The translations under genes were made by a program, and so were the position numbers. Under the pieces are notes generated by a model that searched no databases, had not been told where the DNA came from, and saw only the letters and a list, made by a program, of their open reading frames with translations. 64,000 nucleotides of DNA. Source: Methylovulum sp. (GTDB taxonomy: Bacteria; Pseudomonadota; Gammaproteobacteria; Methylococcales; Methylomonadaceae). The number at the start of each line of letters is the position of its first letter. The first letter of the stretch is position 1. The stretch covers positions 62,001 to 126,000 of the forward strand of contig NZ_JAQTZU010000001.1 in assembly GCF_028687615.1 (NCBI RefSeq). The letters are read 5' to 3'. Of this stretch, positions 50,744 to 60,799 are shown piece after piece.

Positions 50744-51760
50744 ATGAACCCCATTCACCGCCCCCGCTATCTGTATTGTATTTGTTGCCTGCTTTTGCTT
50801 TCGGGCTGTATGCCCAAAATTCACCAACCCGGCCCACCCATCATAACCTCCCAATTGCTCAAACAGCGTTATCTCGCCGCCGATGGCGTTATGTTGCCGC
50901 TCAAGCAATGGCTGCCTACCCAAAAGCCAATCAACGCCGTATTGATAGCCGTCCATGGTTTTAATGATTACAGCCAATTTTTCCAACAACCCGCCGAATT
51001 TTTCAGCCAACAAGGCATCGCTTGCTACGCCTATGACCAACGGGGTTTTGGCGGCAGCCCCAGCCACGGCTTCTGGAGCGGCACGGCGGCTTATGTGCAG
51101 GATTTGGCAGTATTTATCCGCCTAATCCACGATAAACACCCACAATTGCCGGTTTATTTGCTCGGTGAAAGCATGGGGGCAGCCGTAGTGATCGCCACCC
51201 TTGGTGAAACGATAAATCCTGGACTTGCCGGCATTATCCTCTCCGCACCGGCAGTTTGGTCCAGGGACACCATGCCTTGGTACCAACAAGCCTTGCTATG
51301 GTCACTCGCGCATACCCTGCCCTCGTTGACGCTGACCGGCAGGGGGCTTAAAGTGCAAGCGTCTGACAATATCCCCATGCTAAAAGCCTTGTTCCAAGAT
51401 CCCTTGGTGATCAAGGCCACACGCGTCGAAACCTTATACGGACTGGCGGATTTAATGGACACCGCCCGGCACCAAGCGGGAAAAATCGACCAAACTAGCC
51501 TGGTGCTTTATGGTGATAATGATCAAATTATCCCTAAAAAACCCACTTACCAATTCATCGACAGTTTCTTACAAACCCAAACCCAGAAAAAAACCGTGGC
51601 CTTTTATGAAAACGGCTACCACATGCTCTTGCGTGACCTCAATGCGCCCGCCGTTTGGCAGGATATTTTCGCCTGGATACAAGCACCCAAAGCGCCCTTA
51701 CCCTCTAAGGCAGACCGTTATGCAAGACATCGCCTTGGTTCGAATGGTGCTTGGCTATAA
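50744..51760 (+). CDS. alpha/beta hydrolase lipoprotein (monoacylglycerol lipase-like)
   Basis: 338 residues from the ATG at 50744; the frame opens at a TTG at 50693, but the shorter start gives a clean lipoprotein signal ending LLLLSGC. The hydrolase domain has VHGFNDYSQFF (oxyanion region), the nucleophile GESMGA (Ser143), DND before QIIP and ENGYHML with the catalytic His. Pattern of Serine aminopeptidase S33/monoacylglycerol lipases. Membrane-anchored; substrate unknown. 51761-51940 holds a short hairpin (51888-51904). Confidence 0.83.
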   Translation: MNPIHRPRYLYCICCLLLLSGCMPKIHQPGPPIITSQLLKQRYLAADGVMLPLKQWLPTQKPINAVLIAVHGFNDYSQFFQQPAEFFSQQGIACYAYDQRGFGGSPSHGFWSGTAAYVQDLAVFIRLIHDKHPQLPVYLLGESMGAAVVIATLGETINPGLAGIILSAPAVWSRDTMPWYQQALLWSLAHTLPSLTLTGRGLKVQASDNIPMLKALFQDPLVIKATRVETLYGLADLMDTARHQAGKIDQTSLVLYGDNDQIIPKKPTYQFIDSFLQTQTQKKTVAFYENGYHMLLRDLNAPAVWQDIFAWIQAPKAPLPSKADRYARHRLGSNGAWL

Positions 51761-51940
51761 GCGGGACTAGAAAGGCAAGTCTTTGATTCCATACATGGCG
51801 GAATGATAGAACCCAAAATGAGGGGCATTTGTGACTTAGAAACAGGAATTGTTGACCTCGTTACACCAAAACCGGCCGGGTATCCGAATCGGGCATTGCC
51901 CGATCTTTTGGCCTATGCGCCAAAACGGCTATTGAACACC

Positions 51941-52225
51941 TTAAGATATCCCATAATTTTCTAGCTTCTTACGCAAGGTGCTACGGCTTAAACCCAACAC
52001 TTTGGCTGCTTTGGTTTGATTGTGCCCTGAATGGAACATAGCGGCCTCTAACAAAGGCTTTTCCACTTCGCAGATAACCATAGCGTGGAGATTAACGGCA
52101 TCGTGGTCGCTTAACTGTGCAAAATACAGTTCTAGCGAGTGTTTGACATAGGCGGACAACGGAACCGGGGAGTTGGCAGGAAGATTGGTATTCATGATTT
52201 CGGCACAATGTTTAGAAGCGTCCAT
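51941..52225 (-). CDS. fis: nucleoid protein Fis
   Basis: 94 residues. C-terminal helix-turn-helix NQTKAAKVLGLSRSTLRKKL and the dimer helices before it. Fis bends DNA and activates rRNA and other promoters in fast growth. 3 bases after dusB, the conserved dusB-fis operon, in which fis is usually controlled through the promoter upstream of dusB. Confidence 0.96.
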   Translation of the reverse strand: MDASKHCAEIMNTNLPANSPVPLSAYVKHSLELYFAQLSDHDAVNLHAMVICEVEKPLLEAAMFHSGHNQTKAAKVLGLSRSTLRKKLENYGIS

Positions 52226-52228
52226 AAG

Positions 52229-53209
52229 TTATGCAGCTCTTGCGTTGGTCAGAGGATGAAAAAATGAATCGATCAGCGCGATTTGCTCGGCGGGAAGTTG
52301 CGCCTGATTGATGGCGTTTTGAATGCTTTGCGGCATTGCCAAGGCTTGGCAATACCAGGTGATATGTTTGCGGGCTATTCTAACACCAGAGATGTCGCCG
52401 TAGAAGCGGTAAAGTGCTTCAAGATGCCCGACCAATATTGGCTGGATACTGGACATATCTGGTTCGGCGAGCCGCCTACCAGTATTTAGAAAATGGTTGG
52501 TCTGTTGAAATATCCACGGGTTGCCCTGGGCGGCCCGGCCTATCATAAGGGCATCCGCCCCTGTGCTGTCCAAAATCTGTTTCGCCTTTTCTGGTGAGTC
52601 AATGTCGCCGTTGGCAATAATCGGAATACTGACGGCCTGTTTGACCTGCCGTATCGTTTCATATTCAGCCTGTCCGGTAAACTTACAAGCGCGCGTCCTT
52701 CCATGTATGGTCAAGGCGGCAATACCGGCGGCTTCGGCAATTTTGGCAATAGTCACCGCATTGCGGTTTTGCAAATCCCAACCGGTGCGGATTTTTAACG
52801 TGACCGGAACCGCCACGGCATTAACCACGGCGTCGAGTATCTGTTTCACCAGTTCTTCATTTTTCAGCAAGGCCGAACCCGCCGCAACGGAACAGACTTT
52901 TTTCGCAGGACACCCCATGTTGATGTCGATAATATCCGCGCCGCGTTCGGCATTAAGCCTGGCGGCCTCAGCCATTTGCCGTGGCTGTGTGCCTAAAATC
53001 TGGATTGAGCGCAGACCGTTTTCACCATGATGGTCAGCCCTAAGCAAAGTGCGTTTATGTTCGCGCAAAGCCGGATTGGAAGCGACCATTTCTGATACGG
53101 CAAGACCTGCGCCAAATTGTCGGCATACAGTCCGAAACGGGCGGTCGCTGATCCCCGCCATAGGCGCAAGTATCAGTGGGTTGGCAAGTTGGTGCGGGCC
53201 GATGTGCAT
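52229..53209 (-). CDS. dusB: tRNA-dihydrouridine synthase B
   Basis: 326 residues from the ATG at 53209; open frame continues to 53338 without support. FMN-dependent reduction of tRNA uridine to dihydrouridine. APMAGISDRPFR at the N-terminus, catalytic Cys100 in NMGCPAKKVC, RTGWD and GRAAQGNPWIF. Operon with fis. Confidence 0.95.
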   Translation of the reverse strand: MHIGPHQLANPLILAPMAGISDRPFRTVCRQFGAGLAVSEMVASNPALREHKRTLLRADHHGENGLRSIQILGTQPRQMAEAARLNAERGADIIDINMGCPAKKVCSVAAGSALLKNEELVKQILDAVVNAVAVPVTLKIRTGWDLQNRNAVTIAKIAEAAGIAALTIHGRTRACKFTGQAEYETIRQVKQAVSIPIIANGDIDSPEKAKQILDSTGADALMIGRAAQGNPWIFQQTNHFLNTGRRLAEPDMSSIQPILVGHLEALYRFYGDISGVRIARKHITWYCQALAMPQSIQNAINQAQLPAEQIALIDSFFHPLTNARAA

Positions 53210-53309
53210 GGCAGGAACAGGGCAGAAATACAGCGGGAAGGGGCGCGTATCATATCTTAAAAAAAGGATTCGGCAAGCGACTATCGAATCCACGGATGCA
53301 AAAAATAGC

Positions 53310-53348
53310 AAAGGCATTAAGGACACAAGGTTTCCCAATGCCTTTTTT
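53310..53348. terminator. hairpin between the 175-residue membrane protein gene and dusB
   Basis: AAAGGCATT pairs with AATGCCTTT; T tracts lie on both sides (TTTTTTT on the plus strand, TATTTTTTGC on the minus). On the minus strand it would end transcription of the gene at 53415-53942 before dusB. Confidence 0.65.
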
Positions 53349-53414
53349 TACATTGTCCGTAGTAAAAGTATTAACAAGGGGTGGCTGGCTTACATCATTA
53401 CGATTGGATGCGGC

Positions 53415-53942
53415 TCATGAATCGGAGGATTCATTCCAGATCGGGTTATTGCGGTCTTCATCCGTCAATTTGGCATTATCGTGGGGGTAGATATGCCAAA
53501 ATGACTTGTCAATCGGTGCATTGCTATAAGTATGTTTTTTATCATGTCCGAACGGGCACCACCAATTTTCAACGATTTTAACCATATACGCATGCCATTC
53601 AAACAGGGCGACGCTGTATGGGCAATACCAGGTGCAGTTTAATATCCAGAACAGTTTGTATTGCGACAAACTCCCGTAAAACGTGGGTTTCATCGTGATT
53701 TGGTTTTTTAATGTGTAACGGTGACTGGCGCGGTCAGGAATAAAATCAGACCACGTTTTGACATTTTTAGCGCCGACAAACAGCAGATGATAATAAGTCA
53801 TGTAAGCACTGAGAATGACAAAAGGCAGGGTAAGAATCGGCAAGTAGACCAAAACCATACCGACGGCCCGTTTCCAAGCAGGCATTTGATCGTGGTGTTT
53901 GCCGATTTCGACACGGACGGCGCAAGATTCGCAGGCTTTCAT
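53415..53942 (-). CDS. Cys/Trp/His-rich membrane protein, unknown
   Basis: 175 residues. N-terminal CESC pair, two membrane helices (about 27-45 and about 90-115) and a polar C-terminus. CTWYCPYSVALFEWHAY and WWCPFGHDKKHTY are rich in Cys, His and Trp and could bind metal or heme. Family not recognised. The stop of the 61-residue Cys protein gene directly touches its ATG, so both are certainly co-translated. A terminator separates it from dusB. Confidence 0.65.
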   Translation of the reverse strand: MKACESCAVRVEIGKHHDQMPAWKRAVGMVLVYLPILTLPFVILSAYMTYYHLLFVGAKNVKTWSDFIPDRASHRYTLKNQITMKPTFYGSLSQYKLFWILNCTWYCPYSVALFEWHAYMVKIVENWWCPFGHDKKHTYSNAPIDKSFWHIYPHDNAKLTDEDRNNPIWNESSDS

Positions 53943-54128
53943 TTAAGGTATCTCCTCATTATTGGTAATTGTATTTTTTATAGTTGTAGTTTCGCTAATT
54001 TCATTCAGAAGCTGAAAAATACTCAAGCACCCGGCGCAGCAAAATTTTTTTATACCATCGGCATCCGTTTCAGTAAAACCTTCAATTTCTACCGGCTGGC
54101 CGCATAGGGCACAGGTTTCTTTTTCCAT
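53943..54128 (-). CDS. small metal-binding-like protein
   Basis: 61 residues from the ATG at 54128; upstream in-frame ATG at 54179 is inside the RlmI end and unlikely. CALCGQPVEI and FCCAGC match the zinc-ribbon-like domain (PF12156 pattern) that sits at the N-terminus of copper-exporting CcoI/FixI ATPases. Here it stands alone, followed by a helix. Its direct coupling to the Cys-rich membrane protein suggests a shared job in metal binding, perhaps copper; this is inference. Confidence 0.65.
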   Translation of the reverse strand: MEKETCALCGQPVEIEGFTETDADGIKKFCCAGCLSIFQLLNEISETTTIKNTITNNEEIP

Positions 54129-54154
54129 AGTGGCAAATAGCCTCAATGACAAGA

Positions 54155-55351
54155 TTACAGGGAAGATGACACTGAGCAAAAAAAAGTTTTTAAATAATCC
54201 GTTTCGGGCAAGGCCGGATCTATCGGATGGTCAGGGCCTTGTCCGAGGCTGGCAAAAAAAGTCAGATGGCGGTCTATATGCCGTCCTGACGAACGTAAAA
54301 TCTCCTGCAAATTGTCCCGGCTCAAGTGGAATGAACAGGATGCCGACACCAACACGCCGTTTTTTCCCAGCACCTGCAAAGCCAGGTGGTTCAGGCGGCG
54401 ATACGCTTCATAACCTTGTTTGAAATCTTTTTTGCGTTTGATTAAAGCCGGCGGATCCAGGACGACAATATCGTAAAGCTGGTTGTCCAACCTCGATTGT
54501 TTTAAGAACTCAAACACATCGCTACGGACAAATTGCATCCGCTCCGCCACTTGGTTGAGTCTGGCATTTTCCGCAGCCAGTGTCAACGCACCATCAGAAG
54601 CATCGACGCATACCACTTCCGCTGCGCCGGCGCGTGCTGCGGGGATGCCCCAAGCCCCCGTGTAAGAGAATAAATCCAACACCCGCAAATTTTTTGCCAT
54701 GCCCGCCAACTGCGCCCGGCTGTTACGGTGGTCATAAAACCATCCGGTTTTCTGTCCGTCCAAAATGTTAATGTAAAATTTTGTGCCGTTTTCTTCAATT
54801 AGCAGCGTGTCGGGCAATTCACCATAAGCGATTTCCGAAACCAAATCCAAACCTTCCAGTTCCCGTTGGCTGTTGTCATTTTTTAACACAATCGCGGCGG
54901 GTGCGAAAAGTTCCACCAAGGCATCGAGCAACGCCGTTTTCCGTTGCTCGATGCCAGCCGTGGTGATCTGCACCGAAAACACATCGCCAAAACGGTCTAT
55001 CACCAAGCCGGGCAAACCGTCACTTTCGCCAAATACCAGCCGATAATAAGGCTGGTCGAAAATTTTCTCACGCAAGGCCAGGGCGGTGCTTAGACGGTCT
55101 TTAAAAAAATTCTGTCCGCATTTGAGATTGGCTTTTCTCGACAGCAACCTCGCACAAACCAAGGTGCCGGGGTTGACATAAGCCGTCCCCATCGCCTTGC
55201 CATCCGCACTATGGATTTGCACCAAATCGCCTGCCGTAAACGGGTCCAAGGGCGAACGCTGCATGTCGATTTCGTTGCTGAACACCCATAAATGCCCTTT
55301 ACGCAGGCGTTGGTCTTCGTGTTTTTTTAAGTAAAGTACTGGATGCGCCAT
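54155..55351 (-). CDS. rlmI: 23S rRNA m5C1962 methyltransferase RlmI
   Basis: 398 residues. PUA RNA-binding N-terminus (RLRKGHLWVFSNEI), SAM-binding motif VLDLFSYTGAWGI, VVLDPPAL and SASCSFHLS with the likely catalytic Cys. RlmI-like methyltransferase. Between the DUF3426 gene and the Cys-rich pair. The nearest gene gap is one base on one side, so it belongs to the aroQ-to-fis run. Confidence 0.93.
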   Translation of the reverse strand: MAHPVLYLKKHEDQRLRKGHLWVFSNEIDMQRSPLDPFTAGDLVQIHSADGKAMGTAYVNPGTLVCARLLSRKANLKCGQNFFKDRLSTALALREKIFDQPYYRLVFGESDGLPGLVIDRFGDVFSVQITTAGIEQRKTALLDALVELFAPAAIVLKNDNSQRELEGLDLVSEIAYGELPDTLLIEENGTKFYINILDGQKTGWFYDHRNSRAQLAGMAKNLRVLDLFSYTGAWGIPAARAGAAEVVCVDASDGALTLAAENARLNQVAERMQFVRSDVFEFLKQSRLDNQLYDIVVLDPPALIKRKKDFKQGYEAYRRLNHLALQVLGKNGVLVSASCSFHLSRDNLQEILRSSGRHIDRHLTFFASLGQGPDHPIDPALPETDYLKTFFCSVSSSL

Positions 55352-55352
55352 A

Positions 55353-56192
55353 TCAATAAGTCAAATCAAAAGTATACCCCCCCACGGTTGGGGTGGTCGG
55401 GGCGATGTGTAGCCTTAGTTCCACCGTGGCATCGGGTTTGATGACCGCAGTTTTTGAATCGAGCAAATAATCTTCAGGACGGAAACGGCGGCGGGCCAGC
55501 ATGTTGCCGGCATAATCCTGCAAGCTCAGATCTATATTCGGGTAAGTTTGGGGATAATCCGCCTGGTTGATGATGATGGCTTTGAATAATTGGCCGCCGT
55601 CAGGCGAAGGTTCCAGGACGCTGCTGACAATCGCCAATTCGTTGGCGTTTTGGTATGTAGGCAACGGGCAAACCAGCACTTGGCAAAAACGCCGTAGCAT
55701 AAGGTTTTGGCTGATGGCGTGGCCGTGAAAAAACAATAATTGCCCAAGCAATAACAGCCCGCCCAGCAACGCGCCTGTCCGCCAATGCGGGCTAGGTGCT
55801 TGCCGCGCCTGTTCCCACGGTAAACTAATAGGCGTATCTGCTTCGCTTGAGCTGTACCGCCCTGGCAATTTGCCGGAGTTGGGTTTTAATGGGTCGCCAC
55901 CACCCATCCACCTTTGTGCTGAGCCAAGAAATTGCGCTGCCGATGGATCAGTGGGAGGCAACCCTATGGGTTTAGGCAGTTCAAGATCAAGCGACGGCAA
56001 CTCGGGCTGAAGGTCTTGCGGTTGCTGCTGTCCGCTTGCGACCACCGATGTTTCCGGGTCGATGTCACTAAGTTGCTCCAAGGCGTCAAACCTAATGGCA
56101 CATTGCGGACACGCTATAACCGCCCGTGCGTCCCGTAACTGGCCTACCGTCAGCTCTTGTTTATGGCCACAATTAGGGCATCGGGTAAACAT
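55353..56192 (-). CDS. DUF3426 zinc-ribbon membrane protein
   Basis: 279 residues from the ATG at 56192, 7 bases after prmA. Zinc ribbon CPNCG ... CPQC at 5, 8, 28 and 31. Pro-rich linker, one membrane helix (about 139-157), and a periplasmic DUF3426 domain with QADYPQTYPNIDLSLQDYAG. Such proteins are encoded next to prmA in many gammaproteobacteria. Function unknown. Confidence 0.88.
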   Translation of the reverse strand: MFTRCPNCGHKQELTVGQLRDARAVIACPQCAIRFDALEQLSDIDPETSVVASGQQQPQDLQPELPSLDLELPKPIGLPPTDPSAAQFLGSAQRWMGGGDPLKPNSGKLPGRYSSSEADTPISLPWEQARQAPSPHWRTGALLGGLLLLGQLLFFHGHAISQNLMLRRFCQVLVCPLPTYQNANELAIVSSVLEPSPDGGQLFKAIIINQADYPQTYPNIDLSLQDYAGNMLARRRFRPEDYLLDSKTAVIKPDATVELRLHIAPTTPTVGGYTFDLTY

Positions 56193-56199
56193 GCTTGCG

Positions 56200-57078
56200 T
56201 CAGCGTTTGCAGCCGTCCAGCCTGATCCAGTCTTCCTGCTGGACGGGGGCGGTAAAAGCAATACAGTGCCGATACGCATCCATCACCGGGCCAGCTTGTT
56301 CATGCAGAATACCTGAAAGCACCAAGCGCCCCTCCGCCACAAGCAATGCGCTAATGGACTCCGCCATTTCTATCAAGGGTTTGGCGAGAATGTTCGCCAA
56401 CACGACATCCGCTGGCTCTGGCGTAAATTGCCCGGGCAAATAACAACTGACCTGGTCTTGGACCTGGTTTTTTAAGGCATTGTCATGAGTTGCGGTCAAA
56501 GCTTGCGGGTCTATATCAACGGCAATCACCCGCGACGCCCCCAGCAATACCGCCGCCACCGCCAAAATACCGGAACCGCAGCCGTAATCAATCACGGTTT
56601 TGCCGGTTAAATCGTTGCCCGCCAACCATTCCAAACATAAGGCCGTGGTCGGGTGCGTGCCGGTACCAAATGCAAGCCCCGGGTCCAGCGTCAGGCATAC
56701 GGTATCGGCTTCGTGTTGTTCTTGACCCGTCGGACACACCCATAACTTGCCGGCAAACTTCATCGGCTGGAAGTATTCCATCCACGCCCTCTCCCATGCC
56801 TGGTCAGCAACCTCTTCATAGTGCCAGGCCAACAAATCTTGTGTTGGAAAACGTCCATAAACCGAAGTTCTTATCCGTTCTGGTTCGACATCGAGTTCAT
56901 ACAGGGCGATCACTTGTGTACGCGTCCAGATTTTCGTCTCACCAATGGCGGGTTCATAAACCGGCTCATCTTCCGCATCCATGTAAGTGACCGACACCGC
57001 ACCCAGATTATCGAAAAAATCCGCAAGTCTTGGAGCAAGCTGTTCGTGGGTGATGACGGTGATTTGATGCCAGGGCAT
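56200..57078 (-). CDS. prmA: ribosomal protein L11 methyltransferase
   Basis: 292 residues. MPWHQI at the N-terminus and SAM motif VIDYGCGSGILAVAA, LANILAKPL. Trimethylates L11. Operon gene after accC and the PilZ gene. Confidence 0.95.
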   Translation of the reverse strand: MPWHQITVITHEQLAPRLADFFDNLGAVSVTYMDAEDEPVYEPAIGETKIWTRTQVIALYELDVEPERIRTSVYGRFPTQDLLAWHYEEVADQAWERAWMEYFQPMKFAGKLWVCPTGQEQHEADTVCLTLDPGLAFGTGTHPTTALCLEWLAGNDLTGKTVIDYGCGSGILAVAAVLLGASRVIAVDIDPQALTATHDNALKNQVQDQVSCYLPGQFTPEPADVVLANILAKPLIEMAESISALLVAEGRLVLSGILHEQAGPVMDAYRHCIAFTAPVQQEDWIRLDGCKR

Positions 57079-57082
57079 AATT

Positions 57083-57555
57083 TTAACGAGGTTGGTAAAA
57101 GTGGTTTTGCGCCGTTTTAATAAAGCATATTATGGCGGCAAGGAAAATTGGCGGGGAGGCGGTACAACAACATGCCACAATCATCATGGACTTCCAGCAC
57201 AAATTATAGGCAAGCCCCAACTTTATTATTGATTTATTGGTCTCGTTATCTTCCTCATCAAAAGCGACACCGGCTCCTGCCAGAAAAAATTCATTATCGT
57301 GCGCCACCGCATAGACAACTTCACATTTCAACAACAAAAGCCCGTCTCCAAGATAAGTTTTAAGGACACCTGAACGGGCATTATGTATAGGCAATGTTTC
57401 AGGATCGGCTTCCGACAAAAATGCGCCGCCTAAACTGATATTGCTTATCTTGCCGCTATATTTCCGACTATCAATGAACAAAAAAATGAACAAAAAAACT
57501 TAAGATCAGTAGGGGTTCTCGTGTGCTTGCGCTGGTTGGTCTGTGGAGTTTCCAT
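57083..57555 (-). pseudogene. PilZ-domain gene with a frameshift in a double T7 tract
   Basis: The ATG at 57555 has an ideal ribosome site (AAGGATAAAATT) and starts METPQTNQRKHTRTPTDLK, the Arg-rich N-terminus of a PilZ c-di-GMP receptor. The rest of the PilZ domain (SRKYSGKISNISLGGAFLSE ... GAGVAFDEEDNE) is in another frame from about 57493. The break falls at two directly repeated units of TTTTTTTGTTCA (57487-57498 region). One added T or two lost bases would join the frames. A sequencing error, a true mutation or slippage-based switching are all possible. The end after KSIIKLGLAYNLC is not PilZ-like. Confidence 0.7.
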
Positions 57556-57646
57556 AATTTTATCCTTATAAATTAAAAATAAAGCCACAATCCATCCATT
57601 AAAAAAACCGATCTGACCGCACAAATACTAAAATGACGTGTATGGC

Positions 57647-58990
57647 TTAATAAATCCCCAGCTTCTTTTCCAGATAATGGATATTCTGCCCACCCGCAGC
57701 AAAAGCGCAGTCATTCATGATGTCTTGCTGGAGCGGAATATTGGTCTTGATCCCGTCAATGATGATTTCGCTCAACGCCGTATTCATACGGGCTATCGCG
57801 CTTTTACGGGTTTCGCCGTGGGCAATCAGTTTGCCAATCATCGAGTCATAATACGGAGGGACTTTATAGCCGTTATAAATATGGGTTTCGCAACGGATGC
57901 CTGGGCCGCCGGGCATGTGGAACTGCTCGATTTTGCCTGGGCACGGCATAAAAGTTTGCGGGTCTTCGGCATTCAGACGGCATTCAATCGCATGGCCTTG
58001 GATTTTGACTTGGTCTTGGGTCATCGACAAACGCTCACCGCAAGCTATGCGTAATTGCTCTTTGACAATGTCAAAACCAGTGACCATTTCCGTAACCGGA
58101 TGCTCAACCTGGACGCGCGTGTTCATTTCTATGAAATAAAACTCGCCTTTTTCGTATAAAAACTCAAAAGTTCCGGCACCGAGATAGCCGATATCGATAC
58201 AAGCTTTCACACAACGCCCACCGATAAACTTGCGTTGCTCTTCCGTAATACCAGGGGCAGGAGCTTCTTCAACGACTTTTTGGTGGCGGCGCTGCATGGA
58301 ACAATCACGCTCGCCCAAATGGATGGCGTTGCCGTGGGAGTCCGCCATCACTTGAAATTCGATATGGCGCGGGTCTTCAAGAAACTTTTCCATGTACACG
58401 GTCGGGTTGCCAAACGCGCTGCCCGCTTCGGCCTTGGTCATGGCAATGGCATTGATCAGCACCGCTTCGGTATGCACGGTACGCATGCCACGCCCGCCGC
58501 CGCCGCCTGCCGCCTTGATAATGACCGGATAACCAATTTCTTTAGCGAGTTTGAGATTTTTTTTGTTATCGTCTGACAAGGGGTCATTGTTGCCCGGCAC
58601 ACAAGGGATGCCCGCCGCCAACATGGCGTTCTTGGCGGATATTTTGTCGCCCATCATACGGATGGTATCGGCATTAGGGCCGATGAACACAAACCCGCTC
58701 TGTTTGACTTTTTCAGCAAAATCCGCATTTTCCGAAAGGAATCCGTAGCCAGGATGAATGGCTTCCGCATCGGTGACTTCGGCGGCGCTGATAATCGCCG
58801 GAATATTCAGATAACTGTCGGCGGATGATGCCGGCCCAATGCAGACCGATTCATCGGCCAGACGGACGTGCTTCAAGTCCCGGTCAGCTTCAGAGTGGAC
58901 GGCAACGACTTTTACACCCAATTCCCTACAGGCACGCAAAATGCGCAGGGCAATTTCGCCGCGATTGGCGATAACGATTTTATCGAACAT
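57647..58990 (-). CDS. accC: biotin carboxylase AccC
   Basis: 447 residues. [20 protein letters not shown] is the N-terminal hallmark; ATP-grasp motifs include GGGGGRGMR and [15 protein letters not shown]. With AccB and the separate AccAD it makes malonyl-CoA for fatty acid synthesis. 20 bases after accB. Confidence 0.97.
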   Translation of the reverse strand: MFDKIVIANRGEIALRILRACRELGVKVVAVHSEADRDLKHVRLADESVCIGPASSADSYLNIPAIISAAEVTDAEAIHPGYGFLSENADFAEKVKQSGFVFIGPNADTIRMMGDKISAKNAMLAAGIPCVPGNNDPLSDDNKKNLKLAKEIGYPVIIKAAGGGGGRGMRTVHTEAVLINAIAMTKAEAGSAFGNPTVYMEKFLEDPRHIEFQVMADSHGNAIHLGERDCSMQRRHQKVVEEAPAPGITEEQRKFIGGRCVKACIDIGYLGAGTFEFLYEKGEFYFIEMNTRVQVEHPVTEMVTGFDIVKEQLRIACGERLSMTQDQVKIQGHAIECRLNAEDPQTFMPCPGKIEQFHMPGGPGIRCETHIYNGYKVPPYYDSMIGKLIAHGETRKSAIARMNTALSEIIIDGIKTNIPLQQDIMNDCAFAAGGQNIHYLEKKLGIY

Positions 58991-59010
58991 GTCTTACTCG
59001 TTTCTGCGTG

Positions 59011-59451
59011 TTATTCAATGATAAATAAAGGCTGTCCGTATTCGACAGGTTCGGAGTTTTCCACCAGGATTTGTTTGATCGTGCCGCTTTTGTCGGCTTC
59101 GATCTGGTTGAGGATTTTCATGGCTTCGATAATACATAAGGTGTCGCCGGTTTGCACCGATTGCCCGACTTCCACAAAAACTTTTGTGCCGGGTGAGGCA
59201 GAACGGTAAAACGTCCCCACCATAGGCGATTTGACAACGTGCCCGCTGACAGTATCTTCAACGGGCGCGGAAAGCTGGACGACGGCTGTGCCCGTTATGG
59301 GCGGAGCAACCTGGGCCGCGTAAGCCATCGGTGCGGGAGCCGCCGAGTAGCGGCTGATACGGATGCTTTCTTCACCTTCTTTCACTTCCAACTCAGCAAT
59401 ACCCGATGCTTCGATCATTTCGATCAGTTTTTTAATTTTTCTAATATCCAT
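59011..59451 (-). CDS. accB: biotin carboxyl carrier protein AccB
   Basis: 146 residues from the ATG at 59451; the frame upstream to 59529 overlaps aroQ and is not supported. Biotinyl domain with Lys112 in [10 protein letters not shown]. The Pro/Ala linker is short. 5 bases after aroQ. Confidence 0.95.
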   Translation of the reverse strand: MDIRKIKKLIEMIEASGIAELEVKEGEESIRISRYSAAPAPMAYAAQVAPPITGTAVVQLSAPVEDTVSGHVVKSPMVGTFYRSASPGTKVFVEVGQSVQTGDTLCIIEAMKILNQIEADKSGTIKQILVENSEPVEYGQPLFIIE

Positions 59452-59456
59452 GGTTT

Positions 59457-59903
59457 TCAATGTCTCTCGGCTAGTATCTGATGTGCGGCCTGCAGGGCCA
59501 GTTCGTATCCGGTTGCACCTAATCCACAAATGATGCCTTTGGCAATATCTGAGAAATAGGAATGTTTTCTAAAAGGTTCGCGGGCATAAACATTTGACAA
59601 GTGCACTTCTATAAAGGGGATTTGGGTCGCCAGCAAGGCATCCCGTACCGCCACGCTGGTATGCGTAAAAGCGGCCGGGTTAATGATAATGAAATCAACC
59701 TGCTTGCTATAAGCCTGGTGTATAAGCTCGACGAGTTCATGTTCGGCGTTGGTCTGATGAAAGGCCAGTTGATGGTCAAGTCCGGCCGCCTGCTGTTCCA
59801 ATAATGCTTTTATGTCCGCCAATGTTTTGTTACCGTAATGGCCTGGTTCGCGTAGTCCCAGCAAGTTTAAATTCGGCCCATTTAAGACGGTGATTGTTGC
59901 CAT
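59457..59903 (-). CDS. aroQ: type II 3-dehydroquinate dehydratase
   Basis: 148 residues. [19 protein letters not shown] holds the catalytic Tyr23; [16 protein letters not shown] and [17 protein letters not shown] hold the active-site Asn and His. It dehydrates 3-dehydroquinate in the shikimate pathway. First gene of aroQ-accB-accC and divergent from ubiG; the promoter region is 59904-60085. Confidence 0.96.
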   Translation of the reverse strand: MATITVLNGPNLNLLGLREPGHYGNKTLADIKALLEQQAAGLDHQLAFHQTNAEHELVELIHQAYSKQVDFIIINPAAFTHTSVAVRDALLATQIPFIEVHLSNVYAREPFRKHSYFSDIAKGIICGLGATGYELALQAAHQILAERH

Positions 59904-60085
59904 TAAGATGATATTGATGCACTAATTAAGAGGTGATTTAACCGTGCAATTTTACCGTTTTGCGAGGTTTTGTCCATCTATTGTTTTATTGGCGACGATA
60001 CGGCAAAAGGATGGGATCTACGCTAAAATGACTAATAACCTAGCAATAGAGTAAACTATTGCCTACTTATATGAGGTACAGCACG

Positions 60086-60793
60086 ATGACAAGCACAAAC
60101 AATGTACACCTGCATGAAATCAACAAGTTTGGTGCCATGGCGGAACGCTGGTGGGACACCCAAGGCGAATTCAAAACCCTGCACGACATCAATCCCTTGC
60201 GCTTGGAATTTATCCAGCGATATGCCGGCATTGCCGGCAAACGCATCGTCGATGTCGGCTGTGGCGGCGGCATCCTGACTGAAGCCTTGGCAAAACAAGG
60301 GGCCGACACATTAGGTATCGACCTGAGTGAAGATTTGCTCGATATTGCCGAGTTGCACGGACTGGAAACCGGTGTCAACGCCCATTACCAGAAAATCAGC
60401 GCGGAACAACTCGCCGGGCAACAAGCGGGGGGTTTTGACCATGTCACCTGCATGGAAATGCTTGAACATGTGCCCGATCCGGGTTCGATCATCACGGCTT
60501 GCGCGAAACTGGTCAAACCCGGCGGCAAGGTGTTTTTTTCGACGTTAAACCGGCAACCGAAAGCCTATTTGCTGGCGATTGTGGCGGCTGAACATCTGCT
60601 GCAAATGATGCCGAAAGGCACGCATGATTTCAAAACCTTCATCAAACCTTCGGAACTGTGCCAAACGGCGCGTTCGGCGGGATTGGCCTTGCAAGGCATG
60701 GTCGGGATTGAATACAACCCGTTCAACAAGCGTTTTAGTTTGGGCAAAGACATAGACGTCAATTACATCGCCGCTTTCGAACGTTCCGAGTAA
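60086..60793 (+). CDS. ubiG: ubiquinone biosynthesis O-methyltransferase UbiG
   Basis: 235 residues from the ATG at 60086 (GAGG 9 bases before). SAM motif VDVGCGGGILTEALAKQ, EMLEHVPDP and FSTLNRQPKAYLLAI. It does both O-methylations in ubiquinone synthesis. Followed by gph, as in other gammaproteobacteria. Confidence 0.95.
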   Translation: MTSTNNVHLHEINKFGAMAERWWDTQGEFKTLHDINPLRLEFIQRYAGIAGKRIVDVGCGGGILTEALAKQGADTLGIDLSEDLLDIAELHGLETGVNAHYQKISAEQLAGQQAGGFDHVTCMEMLEHVPDPGSIITACAKLVKPGGKVFFSTLNRQPKAYLLAIVAAEHLLQMMPKGTHDFKTFIKPSELCQTARSAGLALQGMVGIEYNPFNKRFSLGKDIDVNYIAAFERSE

Positions 60794-60799
60794 CCGCCA

